64,000 bases of DNA from Lachnospiraceae bacterium UBA3273. Lineage in GTDB: Bacteria; Bacillota; Clostridia; Lachnospirales; Lachnospiraceae. The stretch is taken from NCBI GenBank assembly GCA_002362385.1, contig DEUB01000021.1, positions 1 through 64,000 on the forward strand. The letters are read 5' to 3'. The translations under genes were made by a program, and so were the position numbers. Positions 36,768 through 46,277 of the stretch are shown here, piece after piece (the stretch's first letter is position 1; each line of letters begins with the position of its first letter). The notes under the pieces were generated by a model that was not told the origin of the DNA, searched no databases, and saw only the letters and a program-made list of their open reading frames with translations.

Positions 36768-39476
36768 CTATAGAACAAGCTCTATTTCAATTTTGTGGCG
36801 CTTCTCATCAAGGGACTCCAAAACCTCCCGTTTGATATGGATTTGCGACTTGTCTGTAATTTCCAATGCTTTTCCGTCACAGTCCGCCCTTCCGATCCGG
36901 TATTTTCCAAATTCCAGACCGTCCGCATTTTTAAATATGATTTCAAATTCCTTTTCTGCAAAACGGCAAGTGATGGAAGCGGTTCCGTTTTTATCAAACT
37001 GCTTTTTTAAAAGTTTCGGTCTGACTGCCAGATCCCCTGCCTCCCCGTGAACTCCGAATACTTCCGTTATCATGGTCATCATATACCAGCTCGCAGCGCC
37101 TGTCAGATAATGGTACATTCCGCGCCCTTCACTGTTGAAGTATTCAGGAATGCCGGGATAAATTTTACTGGTATCAAAATCAAGGGCTGTTTCAGCCAGC
37201 GTCTGAAGAGCTTTATACCCTTCTTTGACAAAGCCTCTTTTATAAAGCGCATTTGCATACATGACTGCCATATGGGAAAATACTGCTCCGTTTTCTTTTT
37301 CTCCGTAAGCAAATCCAAACATTCTTCCCATATCGAATTTCAATTCCTTAAAATCCGTATTCAGCCGGTATCCGCCAATGGCTGCATTATACAAATAGCG
37401 GTCTGCGCTTTTACAGATCCGGCTTACCTGGTCGTCCGTGGCAGTTCCGCTCATAATGGCAAAAACCTGCCCTGTAAGCATCATTCGTACATTTTTGTCA
37501 AAAATACCTTCCACTGCGTTCTTATTATTATCATAATAGCTGTTAAACCAGCCTTCTCCATCTTCTCCAAGGATCCATTCGGTCTTTCGGATATGTTCCA
37601 TGATCCAGTCCGCTTTATGCATCAGATTATCGATCAGGCTGCAAACGGGTACCCGTATCTTTTTCCCCGTGATGTGGTGCCTGCAAAGACCGGTATATTC
37701 TTTCAAAATTTCCCGCTTTGCTTCTGCATCCTCATAAATTCCCCTGTCATCTTTTAACAGAACTTCCATTTCCTCTATGAGCTCAATTTCCCTACAGGAC
37801 AATCTTTCCTGCAGAAGAAGAAGACAATCGGCAAGCTGCTTTAAGTTTCCCGCATATGCGCAGGTAAAAGCCACGCTTTCTCCATTTTCCGCCGCCATGT
37901 CCAGCGCATCGTTCCAGTCTGCGCCCCGCAGCCTCATTTCATTGTGTTCTCCCACTTCATAGAAAGCGCACAAATGCTCTACCAAAAGATGTTCCAGAAT
38001 TGTTCCGGCATATATGCTGCCATCTGCCGTTTTCTGCCGCATACCCAAGCTGTCGTTCCAGTCCTCATCTATGGCTGTTCCACGTTCCGTCTGAGCGTCT
38101 TTGAAATAATCTACTTGCTCCAGCAAAACTCCAATGTCCCCCGTCTGGTCCAGATACAGCCTGGTTGTCATAAAAGGCCAGACAGCATGATCCATCCATA
38201 CGCGGCTTATGCCGTTCCTGTCAGCAATAAACTCGCCCTGCTTATTGCCGATGATCGTGGCATTGGTTCCGTCGATCCTTACCCCTCCATAATTGCTGAC
38301 TACCATACTGCGTACATCTTTAGGATCCATCAGCAAAAGCGAAAGGCAATCCTGCCACAGATCCCGCCAGCCTCTGCCTCCTCTCCCATAGTCATGATGG
38401 GGCAGGAAGGAACAGCCGTAAATCCGCCGCAAAAGCGGCTGAAAGCTTACCCACCGCATGAAGAGGTCAAAACGGGCGTCTCCGGTGTGATATCTGACAT
38501 TTACACTCTCCTGCCAGTATTCCTTTACCTTTTTAAACGCCTGTCCTACTTTATAAGACGAATCAAATTCTAAAACAATTTTATCTATTTCTTCTTCCCG
38601 TTCCGTAATTCCCATTACTATCACATAATCAGCCGTTTCATCCGGCTTCAACGTTATCTGCCCAAAGCGGATGCCGCCTGCCGCTTCTTTTCCTCCGATT
38701 TCCGTTCCCGCCGGCATACCCTCTTTATTTCCATATACCGCTGCAGGGTGTGTAAAGGAACCTCCCTCCCCGATAAAGGCGTCTGTCGTAGGATAGAAAG
38801 AATGGGGCTTTTCGCCATTTCCCGTGACTCCTGCCACAAAATACGTGAGATGATTTCTCCGATGGCCTTTTTCATCAAAAGACATAGTGGGTTTGACCGT
38901 TATGCCATACTGCTGCGTCCGGATCCTGTGCAGCATAGACGTAACATTTCTATGATCCCTGATATTATCGGCGCTCCTTCCGTAAATGGGAACAGCGGCA
39001 ATCGGCGTGATCCTCAGCTCTGCCTGTGTCCTGTTCCGAATACACACCTGCATGATCTCCACATTTTTATCCACCGATACAAAAGAAGTAATCTCCGCTT
39101 CCAGTCCGTATTTTTCTGAAGTCCTTTTAACCTTCTGCCACATAAGGCCCGCAGTCAATATGCTTTCATCCTGCTCTTTAGAGAATTTTTTATCTTCCGC
39201 TTCTGCCGACGCTCCCGTTGCGGACCAGCACCCTGCCCCGTCCACAGCACACCAGAAATTTCTTGTAGACCTGTTATTGTGTAAATTTTCCGCGCTTACA
39301 GGTTCCAATAAAAAGCTCTCCTGATCGATCTTGCTGTCGCCGCCCAGATTTGGCGTTACGGAACTTTTCAATCCCTTTTCCCCCGCAATGGGAAAATAGA
39401 GATAACTGTAATTTTCCGGCTGTTTTATGGAAAAGGTCCCTTCATCGTCTAAAAAACATATCGTTTTCATTTTCAT
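36768..39476 (-). CDS. Second GH94 phosphorylase (long type)
   Basis: A 902-residue GH94 enzyme distinct from the one at 30908. The catalytic Asp is in RLRGADWNDALDMA (near residue 520), and the (alpha/alpha)6 barrel has RRIYGCSFLPHHDYGRGGRGW with the conserved YGRGGRGWRDLWQD. Its N-terminal part and length match the longer GH94 clade, which includes laminaribiose phosphorylase from Acholeplasma and other beta-glucan phosphorylases. With a laminarinase-type GH16 nearby, laminaribiose or a beta-1,3-oligoglucan is a fair guess; the exact donor cannot be set from sequence. There is no signal peptide. It is monocistronic and ends 42 bases from the converging AraC gene. Confidence 0.87.
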   Translation of the reverse strand: MKMKTICFLDDEGTFSIKQPENYSYLYFPIAGEKGLKSSVTPNLGGDSKIDQESFLLEPVSAENLHNNRSTRNFWCAVDGAGCWSATGASAEAEDKKFSKEQDESILTAGLMWQKVKRTSEKYGLEAEITSFVSVDKNVEIMQVCIRNRTQAELRITPIAAVPIYGRSADNIRDHRNVTSMLHRIRTQQYGITVKPTMSFDEKGHRRNHLTYFVAGVTGNGEKPHSFYPTTDAFIGEGGSFTHPAAVYGNKEGMPAGTEIGGKEAAGGIRFGQITLKPDETADYVIVMGITEREEEIDKIVLEFDSSYKVGQAFKKVKEYWQESVNVRYHTGDARFDLFMRWVSFQPLLRRIYGCSFLPHHDYGRGGRGWRDLWQDCLSLLLMDPKDVRSMVVSNYGGVRIDGTNATIIGNKQGEFIADRNGISRVWMDHAVWPFMTTRLYLDQTGDIGVLLEQVDYFKDAQTERGTAIDEDWNDSLGMRQKTADGSIYAGTILEHLLVEHLCAFYEVGEHNEMRLRGADWNDALDMAAENGESVAFTCAYAGNLKQLADCLLLLQERLSCREIELIEEMEVLLKDDRGIYEDAEAKREILKEYTGLCRHHITGKKIRVPVCSLIDNLMHKADWIMEHIRKTEWILGEDGEGWFNSYYDNNKNAVEGIFDKNVRMMLTGQVFAIMSGTATDDQVSRICKSADRYLYNAAIGGYRLNTDFKELKFDMGRMFGFAYGEKENGAVFSHMAVMYANALYKRGFVKEGYKALQTLAETALDFDTSKIYPGIPEYFNSEGRGMYHYLTGAASWYMMTMITEVFGVHGEAGDLAVRPKLLKKQFDKNGTASITCRFAEKEFEIIFKNADGLEFGKYRIGRADCDGKALEITDKSQIHIKREVLESLDEKRHKIEIELVL

Positions 39477-39621
39477 TCTCTCCTATCAAAACCTGTTTTT
39501 GTTGTTTATCTTGATCTTACCAATGCTTCCGTAATATATATATCAAAATCAGGAAAAAAATATTAGATCTATGACATCCTTTCATTCCAAAAGAACGGGA
39601 TAACGCACATGAGGTAATACG

Positions 39622-39661
39622 AAAAACTCCTGCGGGTACGTCTGCACCCGCAGGAGTTTTT
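39622..39661. terminator. Bidirectional terminator upstream of the second GH94 gene
   Basis: A perfect 16-bp stem (AAAAACTCCTGCGGGT at 39622-39637, complement at 39646-39661) with an 8-base loop and A/T flanks. It ends transcription of the decayed repeat-protein gene, whose last stop codon it touches. Confidence 0.88.
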
Positions 39662-40319
39662 AATCATCACAATATTTTTTAACGATCACTTCAAATTCTT
39701 TTCTTACTTCGGTAAAAGCTTGTAACAGTTTCAAAGAAAAGGTACCGCTCTGCCCGTTTATGATCATCTGATAAACCTTCTCCATGTTGTAGGCCGCTTT
39801 GTAAACCCTTTGCCCTTTAAAGGTTTTTTCTCAATTCCTTTATTTGCATGGAGGACTTCGCCAAAAATGTTCTGGCCGTCGATCCCTTTCTGGGCAGGAT
39901 GATAACAGCGAGCTTTTCCCCTTCATCTGCCAATGGCTGAAAAGATAATTTGTGTAAAGGGACACATCCAGCCTTTTTTCAAGTCCAAGGCGGATTTCTT
40001 TCATCTGCATCCAATTATACTGGGAATTCGCATAAATAGATACATCCATATCCTCATATAAGCCCATCTTTATTTCATAAATCTGCTGCGCATACATATC
40101 ATCCGTCAGCTATGTGTCAATGGGAAGTCCATTCTCTAAAGCAAGCCGGATCTGCTCCATTTGGAGCCAGTTAAACTCCGGATTCGCATAAAGGGAAACA
40201 TCCAGACCTTCTTCCTTTCCGAGAAGAATCTCCTGGTGCTGTTCTTTTATGTATGAACTTTCCATCATAGTATACTCTGTATTTTGAGGTGGAGTCTGAT
40301 CTTCGTACATATTAAGCAC
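39660..40319 (-). pseudogene. Decayed repeat protein (GLDVSLYAN-type repeats)
   Basis: A broken minus-strand gene. The first part (40319-40110) starts MLNMYEDQTPP and carries a repeat of about 23 residues, GLDVSLYANPEFNWLQMEQI. It ends at an in-frame TAG (40112-40110). The same frame resumes directly with LTDDMYAQQ and two more repeats (MDVSIYANSQYNWMQM and LDVSLYTN). Near 39940 the frame must shift to read EGEKLAVIILPRKGS, and at an A6 run near 39825 it shifts again to read TFKGQRVYKAAYN, ending ...KYCDD at 39660. One stop plus two frameshifts indicate a pseudogene. Such QM-x-IR-x-GL-x-GLDVS repeats are common in Lachnospiraceae mobile-element proteins; function is unknown. Confidence 0.72.
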
Positions 40320-40415
40320 CAGCCTTTCAAAATTGTGATGTAGTCCATAATATTATACTATGATTTTTTTTAAAAGAAAAGTACAAATAGCCTGCTTAAT
40401 TTTGCCAATATCTCT

Positions 40416-41108
40416 TTATCCGATATCTTGGAGATGATATTGCGTTTCCGCCTCTTCCCAGTTAACGGTATAGGTAACGCCTGCTGCCTCCCCGACCTGG
40501 GTAATATAATTTTCAATCAATTCCCTTGCCTGAAGCTTTGCCGTATTTAATAAAGAGGAATTATTTCTGATATTTTCTTCCATGGCCGTCTGCGCTTCAT
40601 TGACAGCCCGGGTCTGGTCATCTGCGGTAATGGGATTTTTCTGGATCCATTGGTCGTCCGATATCACATAGGAATCAGGGGTCCACGAATCGGAATCAAC
40701 CCTGCAGGTTACCTGGGGTTCTGGCAGGGTAATGGTAATATTGGTACCGTCCTGTTCCATTTTCAGCTCTTCTATCCTAAAACTGATTTCCGCAATACCT
40801 GTATATTCTATCCAGAAGATCCTTTCCTTTTCCCCGATATGCGACAACCCTGTGCCTGCTTCTTTTACGGATTTTGCAACATTATGATACCTGCATTCTA
40901 ATGTGGCAAGCTCGCAGATCATTTTAACCTTATCAAGCTGCGGCGCCGTCGTTTCGTCAATCATTTCTCCCGTCCCTGCCAAAGCTTCCGTTGTTTCTCC
41001 TTCGTCCGCTTTATCTGCCGGGGATCCATCAGATGAAGCGCCCTGACAGCCCCATAAGGAAATCATCAACAACATAAAGAGGAGTAAAAATAATCTTATC
41101 TTTTTCAT
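40416..41108 (-). CDS. DUF4230 family lipoprotein
   Basis: A 230-residue lipoprotein. The signal peptide ends at ISLWGC (Cys 21), followed by a Ser/Asp/Glu-rich linker (about 24-55) and a DUF4230 domain (about 60-225) with the alternating strands ITITLPEPQVTCRV and a helical end. DUF4230 proteins are uncharacterised extracytoplasmic proteins. It lies one base after the paralogous gene at 41110, so the two form a pair that may act together at the membrane. Ribosome site GAGGAAGAATGAT overlaps the upstream gene. Confidence 0.75.
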   Translation of the reverse strand: MKKIRLFLLLFMLLMISLWGCQGASSDGSPADKADEGETTEALAGTGEMIDETTAPQLDKVKMICELATLECRYHNVAKSVKEAGTGLSHIGEKERIFWIEYTGIAEISFRIEELKMEQDGTNITITLPEPQVTCRVDSDSWTPDSYVISDDQWIQKNPITADDQTRAVNEAQTAMEENIRNNSSLLNTAKLQARELIENYITQVGEAAGVTYTVNWEEAETQYHLQDIG

Positions 41109-41109
41109 A

Positions 41110-41760
41110 TCATTCTTCCTCCCCGTATCCTAATACCCTGACTGTATAAGTCCTACCGGCCTCGATCTGGTTGACCCACGGCTCGATCAGGGCTCTTTCG
41201 GCAGCTTTAGCCGATTCCAGTGCACAAGCCCTTATATCCGTATCTTCCTCTACCCGGTCTGCCAGATCCTGTTCCGCATAACGATAAGCTTCTGCCGCCA
41301 CCGTTTCCGTATTATATTTATCCTTTTTAAAAATAAATTCCATGGTCCCGGCATTGACAACCGGATCCTCTACTGAAACCTCCGGAAGCCGTACCGTGAT
41401 TGTATCCGTATCTTCATCTATTTCTACTGTTATCCGCGTTACATCTATTCCCGCCTTTACCGTTCCCTCATATGCCACATAATATTTTATACTGCCGTCT
41501 TCATCATACACCGTAACATATCCGTTATATGGATATTCCGCCGTATATAACTGGCTTTTCTTTATAACCTCTTCCAGTGTGGATTGCGTTACGGTTGTAA
41601 CTTTGCCTTCCTGTCCGATCACATTTTCTTCCACGAAATTACCTGCGTCTGAGAAGAAATGCTTCTTTATCCACACGGCTGCCATGCAGATAAGCAGTAT
41701 CAGGACAACTGCCAATATGATTTGTATGACCTGCTTTGGTTTCAACTTTTTTCTATCCAT
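41110..41760 (-). CDS. DUF4230 family membrane-anchored protein
   Basis: A 216-residue protein with an N-terminal membrane anchor (about 10-30, preceded by KKLKPKQ) and an extracytoplasmic DUF4230 domain (about 60-212: ITVEIDEDTDTITVRLPEVS is the matching strand pair). It is a paralogue of the downstream lipoprotein. Together they look like a small two-gene envelope module of unknown function. The start has GGGAGGATCCCC upstream. It is divergent from the membrane-protein gene at 41906. Confidence 0.75.
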   Translation of the reverse strand: MDRKKLKPKQVIQIILAVVLILLICMAAVWIKKHFFSDAGNFVEENVIGQEGKVTTVTQSTLEEVIKKSQLYTAEYPYNGYVTVYDEDGSIKYYVAYEGTVKAGIDVTRITVEIDEDTDTITVRLPEVSVEDPVVNAGTMEFIFKKDKYNTETVAAEAYRYAEQDLADRVEEDTDIRACALESAKAAERALIEPWVNQIEAGRTYTVRVLGYGEEE

Positions 41761-41821
41761 GGGGATCCTCCCATTTTTATCTCTATGCCTTTAAAACCAT
41801 ACTATCATATATTGGAATATT

Positions 41822-41849
41822 TTAGAATCTTATTTTTATGTGCTATAAT
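41822..41849 (+). promoter_or_regulatory. Promoter of the 41906 membrane-protein gene
   Basis: TTAGAA (41822-41827), 16 bases, TATAAT (41844-41849). The start codon is 57 bases further on, with an AGGGGAA ribosome site. Confidence 0.65.
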
Positions 41850-41905
41850 GATATGTATACGATACACAACAAACTATTTTTCGGAAAACGGTAGGGGAAT
41901 TTGCC

Positions 41906-42427
41906 ATGAAGTATGTGAATGATCTATCTAATAGACAAAAAGCGCGGGTCATAACTTTGTTTATCATCTCTATATTGTTGTTTTTTAACGCAACAGGATA
42001 CGTAAGCGGAATAGAGGATGCCGGTCATCAAATAGACTATATGGAAGATATGAATGTAGATGGTTCCGATTTTTCGCCCATCGCCAATTTATTCATTTTT
42101 GGAACTAACAGCATGCTGCAATTTTTAACAGGTTTATTAGCAGCCGCTGCCATGATAATACTCTCTCTTATACTCCTTGTTCCATGGCGGCTGGCTGCTA
42201 TACGAAAAAACTCAGAAATTTCCAAAAAGGAACTGAGTATCGCTAAAGCAACCCTCATTTTATTTGTAACGATCACACTGATAACAAGCTGTATCCTGAC
42301 ACGGTTCACATATATTTCTTTCATTGTGTTGCTTGTTTTAATACCGGCAGTATTTCTTCTGACATTGGGCGTGCTTCCCCTGAAGAATGCTTATAAACGG
42401 GCTAATGAAAATCAGACCGGGAAATGA
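41906..42427 (+). CDS. Four-helix membrane protein of unknown function
   Basis: A 173-residue protein with membrane helices at about 15-35, 68-92, 112-130 and 135-158, and a short acidic outer loop (DAGHQIDYMEDMNVDGSD) between the first two. The ends are positively charged. No catalytic motif or known family is recognised. It has its own promoter and AGGGGAA ribosome site, is divergent from the DUF4230 pair, and its 3' end overlaps the converging acyltransferase gene by 26 bases. Confidence 0.7.
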   Translation: MKYVNDLSNRQKARVITLFIISILLFFNATGYVSGIEDAGHQIDYMEDMNVDGSDFSPIANLFIFGTNSMLQFLTGLLAAAAMIILSLILLVPWRLAAIRKNSEISKKELSIAKATLILFVTITLITSCILTRFTYISFIVLLVLIPAVFLLTLGVLPLKNAYKRANENQTGK

Positions 42428-43559
42428 ATTTTTTATTTTTCCCGCGCACCAGCCTGATCAGCCTCTTATCAAGCATATGCAGAACCACTGCCAAAAGGAT
42501 CGATGCCCCATAGCATGAAAGGATATATACCATTCTGTTGTTTCCGGGCATATATAAGAGAAACAGGTTGTGGATCAGATACAATTCCAACGCGATCTCT
42601 CCCAGAAAGTCTAATATTTTATTACTGAACCTGATCTTCTGGGTCAGAATTACCACTGTAAGCACTGCCGCAAAAACAAAGAAAAACTGCACGCCCAGGG
42701 TCTGCCATTTTTCCTTATAGCCGGGGTAACCGTCCCATTCAAACCAATAGCCTTTATTCTGCAGCATATACAATGTCCTGTTATACAAAAACGCCGTAAG
42801 CAGTAAAAAGACCACAAGGAAAAGTCCGTAAAGTTTCCGGATAACCCCAAGAATCTGTTTTTCCCAGCGGGCAAACAAGATCCCCACCCAGATCATCATC
42901 GTGGTATTGTACCACCACTCTCCATGGAGCCATAATCCCTGGGTAGGCGTAGTCGTATCATGCCCCAGCCATAAACTGAATGCGACCAGAAGCATCAGAC
43001 AGACACCATACACCATGCAGGCTGCGTCCCTGTTTTTTATCAGCCGGAACACAAAGAAGAATAACAGATATAAGATCAGGATCTCTACTATGTACCACAT
43101 CTGGGAATTCATCAAAATTGCCCCCGTCAGATACGGCAGCAATTCTCCCTTTGCAAACCGATAGCCCCAAAGGTACGAACCGAGGATAAAAACAAAATTA
43201 CAAATATAAAAAGGCACCAGAACCGCCGGAAGCCTGCCTCGCAGAAATCCCTTCAGATAATCCGGCTTATCGCGCAGACTGCTATACAGTCCGTAGCCGG
43301 AGAAAAAGAAAAACATCCCGACGAAACACACTCCGATATCCACCATAAATGACAGTACCCCGGGATCTTCGCCGGCAAAAGAAATCGTCTGGGACATATG
43401 ATGCAGCATAATACCCACCGCACAAAAACCGAGCAGTCCCTTGGATATGCGAAGGGACAATGTATCCCTGCACCAGTCCCCCTTAGCCGCCGGTTTTACT
43501 CCGATCAACAAAATTATTGCAAATATGACATAAAAAAGAAAATAGAATCCTTTAACCAT
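42402..43559 (-). CDS. Acyltransferase family 3 membrane protein
   Basis: A protein of about 385 residues with around ten membrane helices. The family-specific His is in LLGFCAVGIMLHHMSQ, and MWYIVEILILYL and FFFFSGYGL are typical of acyltransferase 3/OafA-type enzymes. These modify cell-surface sugars with acetyl or other acyl groups. The ATG at 43559 (MVKGFYF) is chosen because AAGGGGG lies seven bases upstream; an earlier in-frame ATG at 43634 overlaps the upstream gene. It lies 28 bases after the thioredoxin-reductase-like gene. Confidence 0.82.
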   Translation of the reverse strand: MVKGFYFLFYVIFAIILLIGVKPAAKGDWCRDTLSLRISKGLLGFCAVGIMLHHMSQTISFAGEDPGVLSFMVDIGVCFVGMFFFFSGYGLYSSLRDKPDYLKGFLRGRLPAVLVPFYICNFVFILGSYLWGYRFAKGELLPYLTGAILMNSQMWYIVEILILYLLFFFVFRLIKNRDAACMVYGVCLMLLVAFSLWLGHDTTTPTQGLWLHGEWWYNTTMMIWVGILFARWEKQILGVIRKLYGLFLVVFLLLTAFLYNRTLYMLQNKGYWFEWDGYPGYKEKWQTLGVQFFFVFAAVLTVVILTQKIRFSNKILDFLGEIALELYLIHNLFLLYMPGNNRMVYILSCYGASILLAVVLHMLDKRLIRLVRGKNKKFISRSDFH

Positions 43560-43587
43560 AATTCCCCCTTGTTCCTTCTCCTGAATA

Positions 43588-44481
43588 TCAGCACATTGCC
43601 GCTGCCTGAATGCCTGCGATCGCACCATCGGCAACCGCCGTAGCCACCTGTCTCACTTTCTTTACACGGATATCCCCTGCCGCAAATACTCCCGGAATTT
43701 CCGTCTGCATGGAATCATCAACCGGAATATAACCGCCGTCTAACTTCAATTCCTTATATATCTGCGTATTCGGAACGATCCCCGCATATATAAATACTCC
43801 ACACTCCAAATCTTTTACGATCTGCTTTTTTCCCGTTTTGTTATCTGTAAATTCAAGTTCTTCCACCGCTTCGCCGCCATATACTGCAGTAAGGCTTGTA
43901 TGCGGCATGACCTCGATATTATCATGGGCAGCAGCCTTATCTTTGAATTCCTGTATACATGCAAGTTCATCTTCCACACATACGATCGTTACCTTTCCCG
44001 CTATTTCAGCCAGATAAAGAGCTTCCTTTACTGCTCCGTCCGCTCCGCCGATCACATAAACATTTTTTCCTTTATAATCCAAACCATCTTTTGGGGCATT
44101 TAACCTGACGCCTTTCAGACCTTCTCCGGGAATGCCTAACATACGGCCCGAACCGCCGTTCGCCAAAATCATGGTTTTAGATTCATAGCTTTCTTTATCC
44201 GTAACGACTTTCTTTATTTCGCCTGTAAGTTTTACTTCTGTCACATTTTCATAACGGATCTCCACACCGGCGCCAAGCGCCTGCTCTTTCATCCGTTCGG
44301 CAAATGTCCTGCCGGATTCTTCCTGCACGATTGCTGTATAGTGTGTAACCGTGGATACCGTTCCGATCAGACCCCCCACCTGTTTCTTTTCCAGCACCAA
44401 AACTTTTTTTCCTCTGCTTTTTCCATAAACAGCTGCACTGATACCTGCCGGCCCTGCGCCGATAATGATCATATCATACAT
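43588..44481 (-). CDS. Thioredoxin-reductase-like FAD oxidoreductase lacking CxxC
   Basis: A protein of about 297 residues with the two nucleotide-binding folds of the thioredoxin reductase family: FAD loop IIIGAGPAGISAA, NAD(P)H loop VYVIGGADGAVKEA, and the GVFAAGDIR motif near the C terminus. The redox-active CxxC normally found just before the NADPH loop is absent: the region reads GVRLNAPKDGLDYKGKN. So it cannot reduce thioredoxin in the usual way, and may reduce ferredoxin, NrdH-like or another partner, or be a flavin oxidase. The ATG at 44481 has GGAGGG eight bases upstream. It precedes the acyltransferase gene on the same strand. Confidence 0.85.
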   Translation of the reverse strand: MYDMIIIGAGPAGISAAVYGKSRGKKVLVLEKKQVGGLIGTVSTVTHYTAIVQEESGRTFAERMKEQALGAGVEIRYENVTEVKLTGEIKKVVTDKESYESKTMILANGGSGRMLGIPGEGLKGVRLNAPKDGLDYKGKNVYVIGGADGAVKEALYLAEIAGKVTIVCVEDELACIQEFKDKAAAHDNIEVMPHTSLTAVYGGEAVEELEFTDNKTGKKQIVKDLECGVFIYAGIVPNTQIYKELKLDGGYIPVDDSMQTEIPGVFAAGDIRVKKVRQVATAVADGAIAGIQAAAMC

Positions 44482-44738
44482 TTCCGTATCCCTCCTGATA
44501 AACATAAAATATCAGACAATTATTAAATTGTCAAAACCAGTAGATTATGACGCTTTAACTGCCTGCACATGGATTATACCATTATTTTAACTTAGTTACG
44601 GTTATATTTTACCTTTTTTGATATCTTATTCATTATATTTTATTGCATCACAAGCCGCTTTTTTCTGCGAAACAAGAGCTTTGGTAACATTTGTCCGCCA
44701 TTTTACGTTATAACATTCCTATTACTCCGATTCTGCAT

Positions 44739-46169
44739 TTATGTGGGGCTCGTATCTGAATTTTTGCGAAAAAGCTGTACTACCGTCTCCACATGCACCG
44801 TCTGCCCAAACTGGTCCACCCCCCTCACTCTCCGAAGCTCATACCCGTTCTCCCGCAGATACTTCAGATCCCGCGCCAAAGTAGCCGGGTCGCAGCTCAC
44901 ATAGACGATCTGCTTTGGCTGCATCCTGACTATGGTATTTAAACACTTTTCATCACAGCCTTTTCTGGGCGGGTCAACCACGATGACATCCGCCCTGATC
45001 TGTTCCCTTTCATATTTTTCCGGCAGAACCTCTTCCGCTTTTCCCACAAAAAATTCCACATTTTCTATTCTGTTGATAATCGCATTTTCCCTTGCGTTCT
45101 CAATGGCCTGGGGAATAATCTCCACACCGTATACTTTCCCTGCCTTCTTCGCCAGGAAAAGAGAGATCGTGCCGATGCCGCAGTATAAATCCCAGACCGT
45201 TTCACTTCCGGATAAGTCAGCATAATCTAATGCGATCTCATACAGCTTTTTCGTCTGTACAGGGTTTACCTGATAAAAGGACAGGGGCGAGATCCGGAAG
45301 GCCACATCCCCGATATGATCGGTAATATACCCCTTGCCGTACAGCACTTCAAATCCATTTCCCATAATCACATTGGTGTCTTTGGTGTTGGAACTGATGC
45401 AAATACTGGTAATTTTCCAGGCCTCGCCCTTTTCCTTCAGATCAAGACTTAAAAGACAGTCGATAAATTCCTCTGCCTTGGGAAAATCTTTCCCGTTAAT
45501 TACCGGACAGACCATGATCTCTTTTGTGGCAAAGCCGCACCGGATCAGCACGTGGCGCATCAGCCCCTTATGCAGGATTTCATCATAGGCGGTAATATGA
45601 TTCTGCTCCATAAAGGTTAAGACCGCTTCCAAAATTGCGCCATTAATAGTTAGCCCAAGCTTACAGTCTGTATTTGCAATAATAGAATGGGTCCTCCCCG
45701 CATAGAACCCCGCAACAGGCTTTCCTTCCTTATCAGTCCCTATGGGATATTGCGCCTTGTTCCGGTAATAAAAAGGCGTCTCCATTCCCACAACAGGCTC
45801 CATTACCTTTTCTATCTCCTCTTCCGAAAACCCTCCGATATGTACAAGGTCACGAAATATCTTCCTCTCCTTAAAACGCAGCTGCTCCTCATAAGACACT
45901 GCCTGGAGCTGACAGCCGCCGCATACTCTTGCATAATCGCAAAGAGGCTTTACACGAAAAGGAGAAGGCTTTAACACCTTCTCTAGTCTCGCATAGGCAT
46001 AATTTTTCTTTGCCTTCATAATTTTGGCTTCCACCAAATCTCCTATGACTGCATCTTTAATAAACAGCGTATATCCATCCGCTTTGCCGATGCCTTCTCC
46101 GTCCATTCCCATATCTTCGATAGTCAAGGTTACCCTGTCATTCTTTTTATAAGCGGCCTTTTCTTTCAT
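44739..46169 (-). CDS. rlmCD: 23S rRNA (uracil-C5)-methyltransferase, RlmCD type
   Basis: A 476-residue SAM-dependent enzyme of the TrmA/RumA family that methylates uracil C5 in 23S rRNA. A TRAM domain (about 1-65) is followed by an iron-sulfur Cys cluster (CDYARVCGGCQLQ, near 83-95), the SAM loop VWDLYCGIGTISL, and the nucleophile in YVSCDPATLARDL. Gram-positives usually have one enzyme for both U747 and U1939. It follows yhaM on the same strand by 108 bases. Its ribosome site is weak. Confidence 0.93.
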   Translation of the reverse strand: MKEKAAYKKNDRVTLTIEDMGMDGEGIGKADGYTLFIKDAVIGDLVEAKIMKAKKNYAYARLEKVLKPSPFRVKPLCDYARVCGGCQLQAVSYEEQLRFKERKIFRDLVHIGGFSEEEIEKVMEPVVGMETPFYYRNKAQYPIGTDKEGKPVAGFYAGRTHSIIANTDCKLGLTINGAILEAVLTFMEQNHITAYDEILHKGLMRHVLIRCGFATKEIMVCPVINGKDFPKAEEFIDCLLSLDLKEKGEAWKITSICISSNTKDTNVIMGNGFEVLYGKGYITDHIGDVAFRISPLSFYQVNPVQTKKLYEIALDYADLSGSETVWDLYCGIGTISLFLAKKAGKVYGVEIIPQAIENARENAIINRIENVEFFVGKAEEVLPEKYEREQIRADVIVVDPPRKGCDEKCLNTIVRMQPKQIVYVSCDPATLARDLKYLRENGYELRRVRGVDQFGQTVHVETVVQLFRKNSDTSPT

Positions 46170-46277
46170 ATTGTCTTATAATCACTTTCTCTATTCAGAT
46201 CGATGTTTTTAAACAGTCCATTACCTTTAAATGTTCAGTCACAAACTCTGCCGTAAGCAATTGCCCGGCTTGTATTC

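Noticed and set aside
37047..37757. A 236-codon plus-strand open frame
   Set aside because: It is the antisense shadow of the second GH94 gene, which has clear family motifs.
44506..44738. Search for an RNA gene or small frame in the 233-base gap
   Set aside because: AT-rich, with no hairpin, frame or promoter that stands out.
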